From Bdellovibrionia bacterium (GTDB taxonomy: Bacteria > Bdellovibrionota > Bdellovibrionia > Bdellovibrionales > JAGQZY01), in contig JAUICP010000004.1 of assembly GCA_030427805.1 (NCBI GenBank), forward strand, positions 124,001-188,000: a stretch of DNA of 64,000 nt. Reading direction: 5' to 3'. The notes under the pieces were generated by a model, which was not told the origin of the DNA, searched no databases, and worked only from the letters and a program-made list of their open reading frames with translations. This document shows positions 44,813 through 52,960 of the stretch, piece by piece. Made by a program: the position numbers and the translations under genes. Numbering within the stretch: the stretch's first letter is position 1; each line of letters starts with the position of its first letter.

Positions 44813-45820
44813 ATGAAGCTTTTGCCATTTATGGGTCTAGTTTTAATTTTAAGTTTTAACCTTTCTTGTGAAAAGAAGGCTTTGATTCCTTCGGCCCATA
44901 AGGATGAAGTCTCTATCCAAATTGAAAATCCATCTCAAAGTAAGTCTCCCGAACACTCCCGCGAAAAAAAACAAGAACAGTCCCAGACAAAATTCAGCGA
45001 TCTCATTGCTCAGGAGTTTGATATTTATGGAGAAGATTCGAGTCATTGTCCAAAAATTGAAAAATCCCATCGCCACAGAATTGAAAGCCTACGCACCTAT
45101 TTTTGCCACTTAAACATACTCAGCCTCGATACTTTTGAAACCCTATTTACCGAAAAGGTTTTTAAAAACCGAAGTAAAATTGACAAAGACTTTTACAACC
45201 ACAAATCAAGTTTTGCCGAATACAATCCCGAGTTTCTTAATTCGGTAAAACGATTTATTAGTAATATCGATGAAGATTCAACACTCCATCAACTCATAGG
45301 TCGTTTTTACGAAAAACATATTTATAATTGGGTCCACCTCAATCTTTTGGTGGTTCAACTCATCAAAGACAACCCCTCCTGGATTCGCGACGAAATCCAG
45401 TTTTATCAACTCCTCTCAAAAAACGAGCAAGACATTCGCGCCCGCATGATGTTCTATCGCGATTTTCTCGACCCTCAATACTTCAGCGAGAAGAAAGTCC
45501 CTAACCCTAGCTTTAAGGCGCAAAACCATTACGATAAAGCCGTTCTCTCGGAAGTTGTGGCTTTCTGGGTAAGAAGACACATCAAGGAACAGGACACTCT
45601 TTTTGAATCTTTGCTCAAAGAGTTTGTGGATAAATTTGCTCCGGAGGCCCCAACAAGGCTCGCCAAATGGAAAAAGTCCGAAGCACAACGCTTTGATCAT
45701 CACCGCTTTTTGCGCCGGGAAACCTTTAAGCGCCAAATGAAAAAGGCCCGCCTACCGGCGAGCCAACTCGACCTTGAAACATTCGAAAATCTTCCGATAG
45801 GTGAGGACGAACAACTTTAA
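44813..45820 (+). CDS. Lipoprotein of unknown function
   Basis: 335 residues. Signal peptide MKLLPFMGLVLILSFNLSC with lipobox LSC, then a Ser/Glu/Lys/Gln-rich linker (about 25-65) and a charged, helix-rich body with no family I recognise. Its TAA overlaps the ATG of the beta-lactamase-like gene by one base, so the two are co-translated and may share a process at the envelope. Confidence 0.65.
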   Translation: MKLLPFMGLVLILSFNLSCEKKALIPSAHKDEVSIQIENPSQSKSPEHSREKKQEQSQTKFSDLIAQEFDIYGEDSSHCPKIEKSHRHRIESLRTYFCHLNILSLDTFETLFTEKVFKNRSKIDKDFYNHKSSFAEYNPEFLNSVKRFISNIDEDSTLHQLIGRFYEKHIYNWVHLNLLVVQLIKDNPSWIRDEIQFYQLLSKNEQDIRARMMFYRDFLDPQYFSEKKVPNPSFKAQNHYDKAVLSEVVAFWVRRHIKEQDTLFESLLKEFVDKFAPEAPTRLAKWKKSEAQRFDHHRFLRRETFKRQMKKARLPASQLDLETFENLPIGEDEQL

Positions 45821-47124
45821 TGAAACAGATTTTTGAGTTTTTAAAGTCCCCGCAAAATATTATAAAACACAGCCCCATCAAAGCCCCAAAAGTAAAAGCA
45901 AATGTGAGTGGGACTCTTGCTCTTATTGGCTACTTCGTCTTTTTTATTGTTGTCATCAACTGGGTCACAAATACTTGGCCCATTTGGGAGTTCGCAGAAC
46001 AACCGGCTCAGTATAAAGCTCGAGACAAAGCCAAGGCCATCGAAACTGTGCTCGAAAAAATGCACAAGGATTTGGGGATTCACTCAGAGGTTTTTTACGC
46101 TAAGGTCTTGGGCGAAGAAGGGCTCGAAGTTTATCTCGAAAAGAGTTTTGGCAATAAACCCTCCGAAGTTTATCAAATAGCCAGTATTTCGAAGGCACTC
46201 ACTGGTCTCAGCTTTTTGGGGCTCCAAGAAGAGGGCTACCTTTCGTTAGAAGATCCCGCCTGTAAATACATAGAGAGCTTTTGTAAATTAAGTCTAGAGC
46301 AAGTTCGAATTATAGATCTTCTAAGGCATCGAAGTGGACTGGCCGTCATCCCCCTGAGCCCCCTTAAGTTTATCCGATTTATCAGCTCGACTCTAGCACC
46401 TTGGGAACTCGAGGAACTGTATAAGACCATACCGAGCTCTTTAAGCGTGAGTCCCGACAAAAAGTTTCAGTACAATAACTCCAACTACATCGTTCTTTCT
46501 ATGATCCTCGCCGCACTAGAAATTGATGAGGACAGCTCGGCCCTGAATAGAAAACCCAAAGAAAGCAAAGAACTCACAAGTGAAAAATACCAACAGAATT
46601 TTTACAAAGCCCTAGAAATCAGCGGACTCAATATTCACCAGGATTCCATGAAAAGTTCAACCACCATTAATAACCCCTTTCCACTTCTCAATGAGTCGCG
46701 GATCCCGGGCTATTCTTCGATTATCATCTTTAACAAGATTTTTCGGCTGCCCGTTCGCTATTTGGCCATGGACCTCAATAAGAGCTACGGAGCTGGCGGA
46801 TTGGTCACGAGCGTAAAGGATCTTTTTTATAGCTTTAAAGATGTTTTGATTAAAAAGCCCAAATACCTTTCATTGATCGAAAAGAACCTTAAAGACGAAT
46901 ACAGTCTCGGTTTTGTCGTTAGTGAATTGAGCGACGGTCGATACCTTCTATGGCACAACGGCCAAAGTCCTGGTTATCGCAGCCTGATGACCATCGATCA
47001 TAAAAATGGAGAAATCTTCGTCTGGCTCGCCAACTCTTGGGTGGACCAAGAACAGCAAGCAACCCTGGCCAAAAGTCTCCGCCTAATCCTCTCAGAAAAA
47101 CCCTACCCCTTTCCCAAAGAGTAG
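45820..47124 (+). CDS. Class C beta-lactamase/penicillin-binding-like serine hydrolase
   Basis: 434 residues. One membrane anchor near 32-50 (TLALIGYFVFFIVVINWV) and a periplasmic catalytic domain. SISK (SxxK, near residue 126) with AL TGLSFLGLQEEGYLSL, then YNNSNYIVLS for the YxN motif and LLWHNGQSPGYRS for the K/H-x-G box. All three motifs are found. Likely a D-Ala-D-Ala carboxypeptidase, esterase or amidase rather than a true beta-lactamase. Its TAG lies inside the left arm of a long inverted repeat. Confidence 0.82.
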   Translation: MKQIFEFLKSPQNIIKHSPIKAPKVKANVSGTLALIGYFVFFIVVINWVTNTWPIWEFAEQPAQYKARDKAKAIETVLEKMHKDLGIHSEVFYAKVLGEEGLEVYLEKSFGNKPSEVYQIASISKALTGLSFLGLQEEGYLSLEDPACKYIESFCKLSLEQVRIIDLLRHRSGLAVIPLSPLKFIRFISSTLAPWELEELYKTIPSSLSVSPDKKFQYNNSNYIVLSMILAALEIDEDSSALNRKPKESKELTSEKYQQNFYKALEISGLNIHQDSMKSSTTINNPFPLLNESRIPGYSSIIIFNKIFRLPVRYLAMDLNKSYGAGGLVTSVKDLFYSFKDVLIKKPKYLSLIEKNLKDEYSLGFVVSELSDGRYLLWHNGQSPGYRSLMTIDHKNGEIFVWLANSWVDQEQQATLAKSLRLILSEKPYPFPKE

Positions 47125-47199
47125 AAGCTTCCTTTTGGTAGCGCAGTTGCGTTAGCCAGAGTCAGCGACGCGAGCGCACTACCAAAAGGAAGCTTCTAC
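47121..47199. repeat. Long inverted repeat, perfect 21-bp arms
   Basis: GTAGAAGCTTCCTTTTGGTA plus one G on the left pairs exactly with the mirror on the right (47179-47199), with a 37-base loop that can partly pair (GCGTTAGC with GCGACGC). The left arm includes the stop codon of the hydrolase gene. Only TTT follows, so it is a weak terminator at best. It may be a REP-like or mini-transposable element, or a strong mRNA 3' barrier. Confidence 0.85.
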
Positions 47200-47259
47200 C
47201 TTTGTCGTGATTCGGTGTCAAAGCCTCGAAAGCACTTGGGATTTTTCCGATAAGGAGCT

Positions 47260-49323
47260 GTGAAAAAGTGGCTTGAAGACTTTGCAACATCCATAGCAAG
47301 ACCTCCCGAAGAGTCTCGACTTCTCGGTGACCCGGTCAGCACGCGCACCAAGATGGCGATCTTTGCCGTTTTATTCTTGGTGCTTCTTGGAATTTTCATA
47401 CCGGCCACTTACATGCAGTTTTCGCAGTTCAGTGAATTCAAAATTTTTGCGCCCCTTGAACGCAGTGATTGGAAGGTGGCCTATCTTCATGTGAATAACT
47501 ATGAAGAAGTTTGTAATCCACTCAAAGAAATCACGCCCAAGTGTCCGGCCCATCCCGATCACCCCTACCCCAAAGAAACAAAGTTTACTAGGGCTGACGC
47601 CGAACATATGAAGCGAACCGCAACTCGGCGGGATCAGGTCATTTGGTACTTTGCCGAAGTCGAACCTGAGCAAGTCAAAGAGCTTATCGAAAACGAAGCT
47701 TACTACTTAGCCATGGGTCGCATCATAGGCGACTACGACTTCTGGATAAATGGAACCCTGTATTTGAGAGTAAACTTAAAGGGATATGATGAGAATGTCG
47801 TAATACCAATCAATTCAGCAACATATAAGCAGAAAAAATTATTTATTGCTATAAGATTACGGCATAGTTCAGGGCTCGTTTATCCAGATATGTTTAGGTA
47901 TCTCGATCCAAATGGTTTTATGACAAAAAAAGATTCGTCAACTTTCGAGCTTTTTGATCTCTTTAGCTCAAAAATTTCCACTTGGATTCTATTTGCTATA
48001 CAGCTAACGCTATCCCTACTCTTCTTCTTCTTCTGGTCTTCCGCAAAAAAGAAACCTGAATATGCAGCCATGTCATTTCTATTAATGTGCTATAGCTTAA
48101 ATCAGATTCGAGTCATTCATCATATTCAGAATTGGTTTGATGGACGAACTTACCACTTATTCACTCTTATGTTCCTATACGTAATTTCATTGTCCATAAT
48201 GTACGTAGGACTCAGTTTTGCTAGAATAAGGCGTTCAATCATCGTTTCTAGTATTCAGACAGTTGGATTCGTAGCTTTTTGCTCATTTTGTACGGCACTG
48301 TTCATAAGCATAGAAGGAGTTCTAAAACTTCAATTAATAACTTTCAATTATGTAATTCCATCAGCATATCTCTTATGTAGTATTGTGACATTCAGTCAAT
48401 CTATTGTTTTACTGAAGATCGACAAATCAAAATTTACAAATCGAATAAAACGGCTAAATATATTCTCATTGATCTCTTTAGGCATAACTGTCAACTTTAT
48501 TGCTTATCTTTCAGTCCCAGGATTTAGCTATTTTGAACGTTATATATTTTTAGCCTTAGTTTTAGTCTTGGGTTACGTAATCCTCTCTGAATACAGAGAT
48601 CAAGAGTTGATTATCGAGAAATCCCCACTCACCGAATACCATAAGCACCCCCATATTGGCCGTATTGTGAATGGAGTTCTCTTTGGTCTCGACCTTAAAA
48701 AGGCCGAAAAACTCTACCTCAAAAGAGCTGAAGAGGGCTCGGAGCAAACTTTAGTCAGTGAGTGGCGGGTGGCCATGATTCAAAGCCTCAAATCCAAAGG
48801 CGCTCTCTACCTACAAAGTAAGGGCGATGAAATCTTTGCACTCATCGACGAAGGCAAATACAAAGAGCCCGTACAAATGGCCGCTCAAATCATGATTGAT
48901 TTAAAAAAGGAATCCGTAGAATTTAGAAAGAGAAAAATGGCATCTGGTGAATTAAAAGAATCCGATATTCAATTTAACTTTAGGGGAGCTTTAGTTCGCG
49001 GTAGCTTGCGACCGGTATTTGATACGGTCGATGGCAAAGAATACCCCGAGTGGGAAGAGGCCGGTGAAACCATGCCCTTTGTCGATTGCGGGCGACTTAT
49101 GGCCCTAGAAAAGGAATTAGCTGAAGGCTCTGATCGTACCCATGTCATTCTGGAGCAGGACCTTGCCGAAACCCTTGATACAATCAAACTCGCCAATGCT
49201 TCACTCACCTATTTGGACGAGGGGTATCAAGCAAAAAGCCACGGCAAAAGCTACCAAATAGCAAAACTTCTGATTGATGAAGAGACCTTCATCAACCAGA
49301 GTTCAACAAATAGGGCTAGCTAA
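47260..49323 (+). CDS. 7TM-DISM-like receptor with degenerate nucleotidyl cyclase-like tail
   Basis: 687 residues. One helix (about 31-50), an extracytoplasmic beta-rich sensor-like domain (about 55-230), seven membrane helices (about 238-445), then a cytosolic region. The tail has AMIQSLKSKGALYLQSKGDEIFALI, FNFRGALVRGSLRP and FVDCGRLMALEKELAEG, which parallel the GD, GxxxG and R blocks of class III cyclases, but the metal Asp pair is not evident. The middle third is clearly more AT-rich than both flanks (see findings). The GTG start has AAGGAG only two bases upstream, an unusually short spacing. Confidence 0.55.
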   Translation: MKKWLEDFATSIARPPEESRLLGDPVSTRTKMAIFAVLFLVLLGIFIPATYMQFSQFSEFKIFAPLERSDWKVAYLHVNNYEEVCNPLKEITPKCPAHPDHPYPKETKFTRADAEHMKRTATRRDQVIWYFAEVEPEQVKELIENEAYYLAMGRIIGDYDFWINGTLYLRVNLKGYDENVVIPINSATYKQKKLFIAIRLRHSSGLVYPDMFRYLDPNGFMTKKDSSTFELFDLFSSKISTWILFAIQLTLSLLFFFFWSSAKKKPEYAAMSFLLMCYSLNQIRVIHHIQNWFDGRTYHLFTLMFLYVISLSIMYVGLSFARIRRSIIVSSIQTVGFVAFCSFCTALFISIEGVLKLQLITFNYVIPSAYLLCSIVTFSQSIVLLKIDKSKFTNRIKRLNIFSLISLGITVNFIAYLSVPGFSYFERYIFLALVLVLGYVILSEYRDQELIIEKSPLTEYHKHPHIGRIVNGVLFGLDLKKAEKLYLKRAEEGSEQTLVSEWRVAMIQSLKSKGALYLQSKGDEIFALIDEGKYKEPVQMAAQIMIDLKKESVEFRKRKMASGELKESDIQFNFRGALVRGSLRPVFDTVDGKEYPEWEEAGETMPFVDCGRLMALEKELAEGSDRTHVILEQDLAETLDTIKLANASLTYLDEGYQAKSHGKSYQIAKLLIDEETFINQSSTNRAS

Positions 49324-49455
49324 TTAGCACGACGTAGCGCATCCGTAACATGCACACTGAGGCGCTTGAACAGACTCAGCAGAAGCTTCGTCAGCTGCTA
49401 AAGTAAAACCGATTGCCATTAAACCTAAAGCTGCGATTACTAATAGTTTTTTCAT
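49324..49455 (-). CDS. Small secreted cysteine-rich peptide (43 residues)
   Basis: Absent from the supplied track because it is short. ATG at 49455 lies 6 bases after AGGAG. The product starts MKKLLVIAALGLMAIGFTLA, a clear signal peptide with small residues at the likely cleavage sites (TLAAD or ASAES), and ends QCACYGCATSC, four Cys in a CxCx2Cx3C pattern. A TATAAA -10 element with TTGCCT 16 bases further upstream precedes it. The mature part could bind a metal or form disulphides. It is independent of the receptor, whose stop is convergent and one base away. No homologue known to me. Confidence 0.78.
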   Translation of the reverse strand: MKKLLVIAALGLMAIGFTLAADEASAESVQAPQCACYGCATSC

Positions 49456-49516
49456 GTTGAACTCCTTTAGTTCTTTGATTCTTTAAAGTCTTAATCAACT
49501 TTTAAAAATCATGTTG

Positions 49517-49544
49517 TTTATACCTACCTACTAGAGCAAGGCAA
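49517..49544 (-). promoter_or_regulatory. Possible promoter of the small Cys-rich peptide gene
   Basis: On the minus strand TTGCCT (four of six -35 matches) and TATAAA (five of six -10 matches) are 16 bases apart, about 60 bases upstream of the start codon. Reasonable but not unique in this AT-rich stretch. Confidence 0.35.
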
Positions 49545-49601
49545 GTACCAGAACTTGGAGTCCGTGTAATTTTCTAAATACCAGTTTGAAAAAATGCCCA
49601 A

Positions 49602-49619
49602 GAGTGGCAGTCGCCACTC
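49602..49619. repeat. Short hairpin GAGTGGC/GCCACTC
   Basis: Perfect 7-bp arms and a 4-base loop (AGTC). No T run follows. May be a protein site or part of a small RNA ending at 49828. Confidence 0.5.
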
Positions 49620-49805
49620 AATGAACTCATTCATCAGAAAAAACTCTCAGCACTCTTTCAAAATTTAACTTCGAAAAAATAGAAAAGCGCCCGCCTACTT
49701 TCATTTCAAAGAGTTCGACCAGTAAAATAGAAATTCACCTTTCATAAACTACATCAAAATAAAAAAACTGATGAACTTTTAGGGACTTGATTAGACTTTT
49801 TAAAA

Positions 49806-49828
49806 ACTGGGAGAACCCAGGTTTTTTT
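49806..49828 (+). terminator. Terminator-like hairpin with no gene before it
   Basis: CTGGG / CCCAG stem with an AGAA loop, followed by G and seven T. It faces plus, yet the nearest plus-strand coding stop is 480 bases upstream. It may end an unseen small RNA. Confidence 0.5.
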
Positions 49829-49999
49829 CTGTAACAGAGAAAATTATTAAAAGACGAAATAGGGCGGTGATTTTTAGGCCCGGCGGCAAATTGTCGTAAA
49901 ACTCGACAATCACGAAAGAGCCTCCCAGGAAATACACTACCAACGGGTCTTCCAGAGTAGTGATAAATTTGAAAGATTCAGTGTAGATTGTGAATATGC

Positions 50000-50728
50000 C
50001 TAGGAGTCGTAGAACCCGTCGTCGAGTAAACGATCGTGGAGCTGAACGCGGTCGACCAGGTAGTGGTTATCATCGTAGGCAATCACGTCCACATCACCCT
50101 CAAAAACCTGGGCAAAGTTTTGACTGTGTTCAACAGGGATCACCTCGTCTTGATTGCCGTGAAGAATTCGGGCCTTAAAACCCAACTCTTTGAGCTCGAC
50201 AACTTGATTCATGGGCAAGAAGTGCCCACCCATTAATTCGGACTCTTGAATCATAGCTTCCACGTCGACGTCGTAGCCTTGAATTTTATTATTCACCTCG
50301 GCCAAGGAGTCGATGCGCGCACGAACGGCATCATTGGGTGGCATCTCTAAAAGCGGAGCCATCAAAGTGACCGTCTTAAATGCATCGGGGTGCTTTCGCC
50401 AAATATTAACAGCCATAAATCCGCCCCAGCTATGGCCTATTAAATGAAAACGCTCTTTACCATGTTCCGCTTTTAAAAAGCCCAAGAACTCCGAAAGCTT
50501 CTCGATATGATTGATCAATGAGGGCTTTCCCGGTGATCGCCCCAACCCCTGGGCATAGGGAAAAAAGCAAGGAAGGGACTTCTTGGCGGCCAGCATGAAA
50601 CCCAAATCTAGATTGGTCGAAAACTGCCCGGGCAAACCGTGAAGGAGTAAAAAAGCCTCATTTGCAGATGCCGGCTCTTTGGGTTCAATCAGGTCATAAT
50701 TCATGGAATTAAAAGTGAGAGTTCTCAT
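50000..50728 (-). CDS. Alpha/beta hydrolase
   Basis: 242 residues, typical fold: LLLHGLPGQF (oxyanion), LIGHSWGGFMAV (Ser nucleophile), LHGNQDEVIPVEHS (Asp) and YDDNHYLVDR (His). No signal peptide, so cytosolic. Resembles proline iminopeptidase/lipase-like hydrolases but the substrate cannot be named. Single gene. Confidence 0.8.
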   Translation of the reverse strand: MRTLTFNSMNYDLIEPKEPASANEAFLLLHGLPGQFSTNLDLGFMLAAKKSLPCFFPYAQGLGRSPGKPSLINHIEKLSEFLGFLKAEHGKERFHLIGHSWGGFMAVNIWRKHPDAFKTVTLMAPLLEMPPNDAVRARIDSLAEVNNKIQGYDVDVEAMIQESELMGGHFLPMNQVVELKELGFKARILHGNQDEVIPVEHSQNFAQVFEGDVDVIAYDDNHYLVDRVQLHDRLLDDGFYDS

Positions 50729-50868
50729 AGATAGAAGGTCTTAGGGGAAGGGGCGCCGATAGTAAAGAAAAACTAGAACAAGGAGTTTTATGCGCCGCAG
50801 CCTTGTAAAAAAGGCCTATAATAAGCTACTGATCATTCAGTTAATTTTTCACTGATAGGGAGTCCACA

Positions 50869-51159
50869 ATGGGCAAAGTTTTTAAGTTTTTCACACTCGT
50901 TCTGACATGTGTTTTTATCTCGCTTTCCGCATCGGCAGATATCAAGGTTTCGGTCGGCGATATGACCTGTGAGTCTTGCGCTAACACCATTAAGAAGGGC
51001 TTTGCCAAGGTCAACGAAATCGAGTCCTGTGAGGTCGATGTTGATGGTGGACTTGTCACCCTCAAGGTCAAAGCCAAAAAAGAAATTACTGACGAAAAAA
51101 TCAAAAGCACCATCGAACACTATGGCTATACCGTTAAAGGGATTAAGCGCGACAGCTAG
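50869..51159 (+). CDS. Secreted heavy-metal-associated (HMA) domain protein
   Basis: 96 residues. Signal peptide (MGKVFKFFTLVLTCVFISLSASA) followed by one HMA domain with DMTCESCANTIKKGF, the MxCxxC metal-binding loop, then the usual beta-alpha-beta end (TIEHYGYTVKGI). A periplasmic copper or mercury carrier resembling MerP. GGGAG Shine-Dalgarno with spacing 6. Followed by a strong terminator. No metal ATPase next to it. Confidence 0.9.
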   Translation: MGKVFKFFTLVLTCVFISLSASADIKVSVGDMTCESCANTIKKGFAKVNEIESCEVDVDGGLVTLKVKAKKEITDEKIKSTIEHYGYTVKGIKRDS

Positions 51160-51200
51160 TTTTGTCTTTCATTAAGGGACAAGCCTTTAATCGTTCAAAA

Positions 51201-51225
51201 AAAAGCGGTTCACCGAACCGCTTTT
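51201..51225. terminator. Bidirectional rho-independent terminator
   Basis: AAAAGCGGTTC / GAACCGCTTTT, an 11-bp stem with an ACC loop, flanked by A-run and T-run. Lies between convergent HMA and CheX-like genes. Confidence 0.92.
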
Positions 51226-51250
51226 GTATCACTTCCTGTATCACTGGCAA

Positions 51251-51772
51251 TTAGAGCTCATGCCCTGGTATGAGTACACTCTCGAATTGACAATAAAATT
51301 TATAGGTACCCGTCGAAATTTCCCACCAATATTCATGGGAATCCTTACTACTGGGTTTGAGTAATATTGGTAAATTCTTTGAACGACAGGCTAGAGGAAC
51401 ACTCATCAAAAAAGATTCCTGTCCACTCTGCAAAATGTTTTTAAAAGCTCCACCATTTAAATTACAGAACTCTTTCATCATGTCGAGGATGTGTTTGAGT
51501 TCGACATCATTCACTTTTTTAAAAGCTTCTTCGGCTAATCCCGTTAACTGACTGTCGAGAAAATGACTTGAAAACTCCATGATTCCATTTGAATTTTCTA
51601 GATGAACTAAGGTCGCCCAGAAATCATCGATGCCCTCAGGTCTTTCACTGAGTGGCGTCACCATAAAAGTTTCCGGGCCGGCAATAGACGCAAAGTTCGC
51701 CTCAATCGCTCGAGTCAATGAAACGACTTGATCATCTTGCACGGTGGTCAAAAGTTTTGCCATAACTGCCAT
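51251..51772 (-). CDS. CheX-like chemotaxis phosphatase-domain protein
   Basis: 173 residues. The block MMKEFCNLNGGAFKNILQ resembles the E-x2-N-x2-(G) helix of CheC/CheX proteins, which dephosphorylate CheY-P; flanking hydrophobic strands (GIMEFSSHFL, FLMSVPLA) fit the same fold. Only one such motif is seen, as in CheX. No other chemotaxis gene is nearby. Assignment is tentative. Confidence 0.45.
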   Translation of the reverse strand: MAVMAKLLTTVQDDQVVSLTRAIEANFASIAGPETFMVTPLSERPEGIDDFWATLVHLENSNGIMEFSSHFLDSQLTGLAEEAFKKVNDVELKHILDMMKEFCNLNGGAFKNILQSGQESFLMSVPLACRSKNLPILLKPSSKDSHEYWWEISTGTYKFYCQFESVLIPGHEL

Positions 51773-51884
51773 TTTGAAAATACATCCCTCTTAGCCTTAA
51801 TAATAGCAAATGCACAGCGCACTTAAAAGCTTCTTGAACTACCACCGGTTTTAAATTAGACAAAAATATCAAGGAGTTAATATT

Positions 51885-52274
51885 ATGTCTCAAAGCAATT
51901 CACACAGCTTAGCCATCGGCTACATTTTATGGATCTTCGGAATTTTTGGTGCCCATCGATTCTATTATGGACGCCCCATTTCGGGAACGATTTGGTTCTT
52001 CACAGGAGGTCTCCTTCTCATTGGCTGGATCGTTGATCTCTTTTTGATACCCGGAATGGATCACAAAGCCGATATGAAATTCAGAGAAGGACCCTATGAT
52101 TATACAATTGCCTGGATACTTCTGACCTTTCTCGGTTTTTTTGGGGTTCATCGCTTTTATCTCGGAAAGATTTTTACCGGAATTCTCTACTTTTTTACCG
52201 GAGGTCTTTTCTTAGTTGGTGTCGTCTACGATTACTGGACCCTCAACCAACAAATTGATCAATTGAATTCCTAG
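51885..52274 (+). CDS. Two-copy TM2-domain membrane protein
   Basis: 129 residues containing two TM2 units: LWIFGIFGAHRFYYGR with IWFFTGGLLLIGWIVDLF, then FLGFFGVHRFYLGK with LYFFTGGLFLVGVVYDYW. The GxHRFYxG and D-x-(F/W) signatures are exact in both. Four membrane helices. AAGGAG Shine-Dalgarno. TM2 proteins are widespread with no settled role. The duplication makes it a hairpin pair. Confidence 0.9.
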   Translation: MSQSNSHSLAIGYILWIFGIFGAHRFYYGRPISGTIWFFTGGLLLIGWIVDLFLIPGMDHKADMKFREGPYDYTIAWILLTFLGFFGVHRFYLGKIFTGILYFFTGGLFLVGVVYDYWTLNQQIDQLNS

Positions 52275-52386
52275 GTCGCCATTGGACCGAAATCGCCTGG
52301 GCTTAAGTTAGAAAAAACATGGCTCTTTGACTTAGATAAGGCTTCTGGCAAAATAAAGAGAGTTAATATTCATCAAAGGTTTCTTC

Positions 52387-52887
52387 ATGATTCGATTGAG
52401 TCTTATCTTTTTAACCCTATTTTCTTTCCAAGTTTTCGCCCAAGAAACGGCAAACGAATCTGAACTCAGTCGTCCTACACCGGATGAAGCTAAAAAGTTT
52501 CTCAATTACTACTACAAAGGAAAAGGCACTGGCCCGATCCTCGTTGAGCATAAATTCTGTGACGATATTGTTCGAGAAGGAACCAGTAAGAATGAATGCA
52601 AAAATGAAATTAAATCCATAGAAGCCGGAAAGTCGGGCTTGGTTTGGATGCTTTTCACTGCACCAAGCGGTGATAAATATGAAAATATCATCATTCAATT
52701 TAAAAGAGGTGATCTCGTTCGATCGGCTCGAAAAGTTTCCATTGATGGCTCTCTTCGCTATCGTGTTTGGACTAAATTCAAGCCCGATAAAGAGGGAGAA
52801 TGGTCGATCAAAGTCCTCCACGAGGGAAAAAACAGTAAAGTGGAAACACTGGGTGACTTGACCCTCGCTGTCACCAAAGAATCCTAA
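52387..52887 (+). CDS. Exported DUF2914-like protein
   Basis: 166 residues. Signal peptide ends FQVFAQE. The C-terminal half (LRYRVWTKFKPDKEGEWSIKV...) resembles DUF2914, a small beta-sandwich domain with the RxWxK...GxW pattern. Two Cys (FCDDI and NECKNE) may pair. Single gene with AAGG spaced 7 from ATG. Function unknown. Confidence 0.5.
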   Translation: MIRLSLIFLTLFSFQVFAQETANESELSRPTPDEAKKFLNYYYKGKGTGPILVEHKFCDDIVREGTSKNECKNEIKSIEAGKSGLVWMLFTAPSGDKYENIIIQFKRGDLVRSARKVSIDGSLRYRVWTKFKPDKEGEWSIKVLHEGKNSKVETLGDLTLAVTKES

Positions 52888-52960
52888 TCGTCGCCCGAAA
52901 AAGCCCAGAGCCAATCAGTCCACCCTCGTAATGGATTGGTCCTTGCTATTATGTAGCCCC

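Larger units (their letters stand above)
49456..49999. other. Intergenic region with two hairpins, no gene seen
   Basis: About 540 AT-rich bases. The 49456-49545 part holds the likely promoter of the small peptide. Further on there are a GAGTGGC/GCCACTC hairpin and a terminator-like hairpin (listed separately). No credible open frame; the best, starting at the ATG at 49594, has 24 codons. Confidence 0.5.

Noticed and set aside
49594-49668. 24-codon ORF starting at ATG 49594
   Set aside because: Too short, weak Shine-Dalgarno, no signal peptide or conserved motif.
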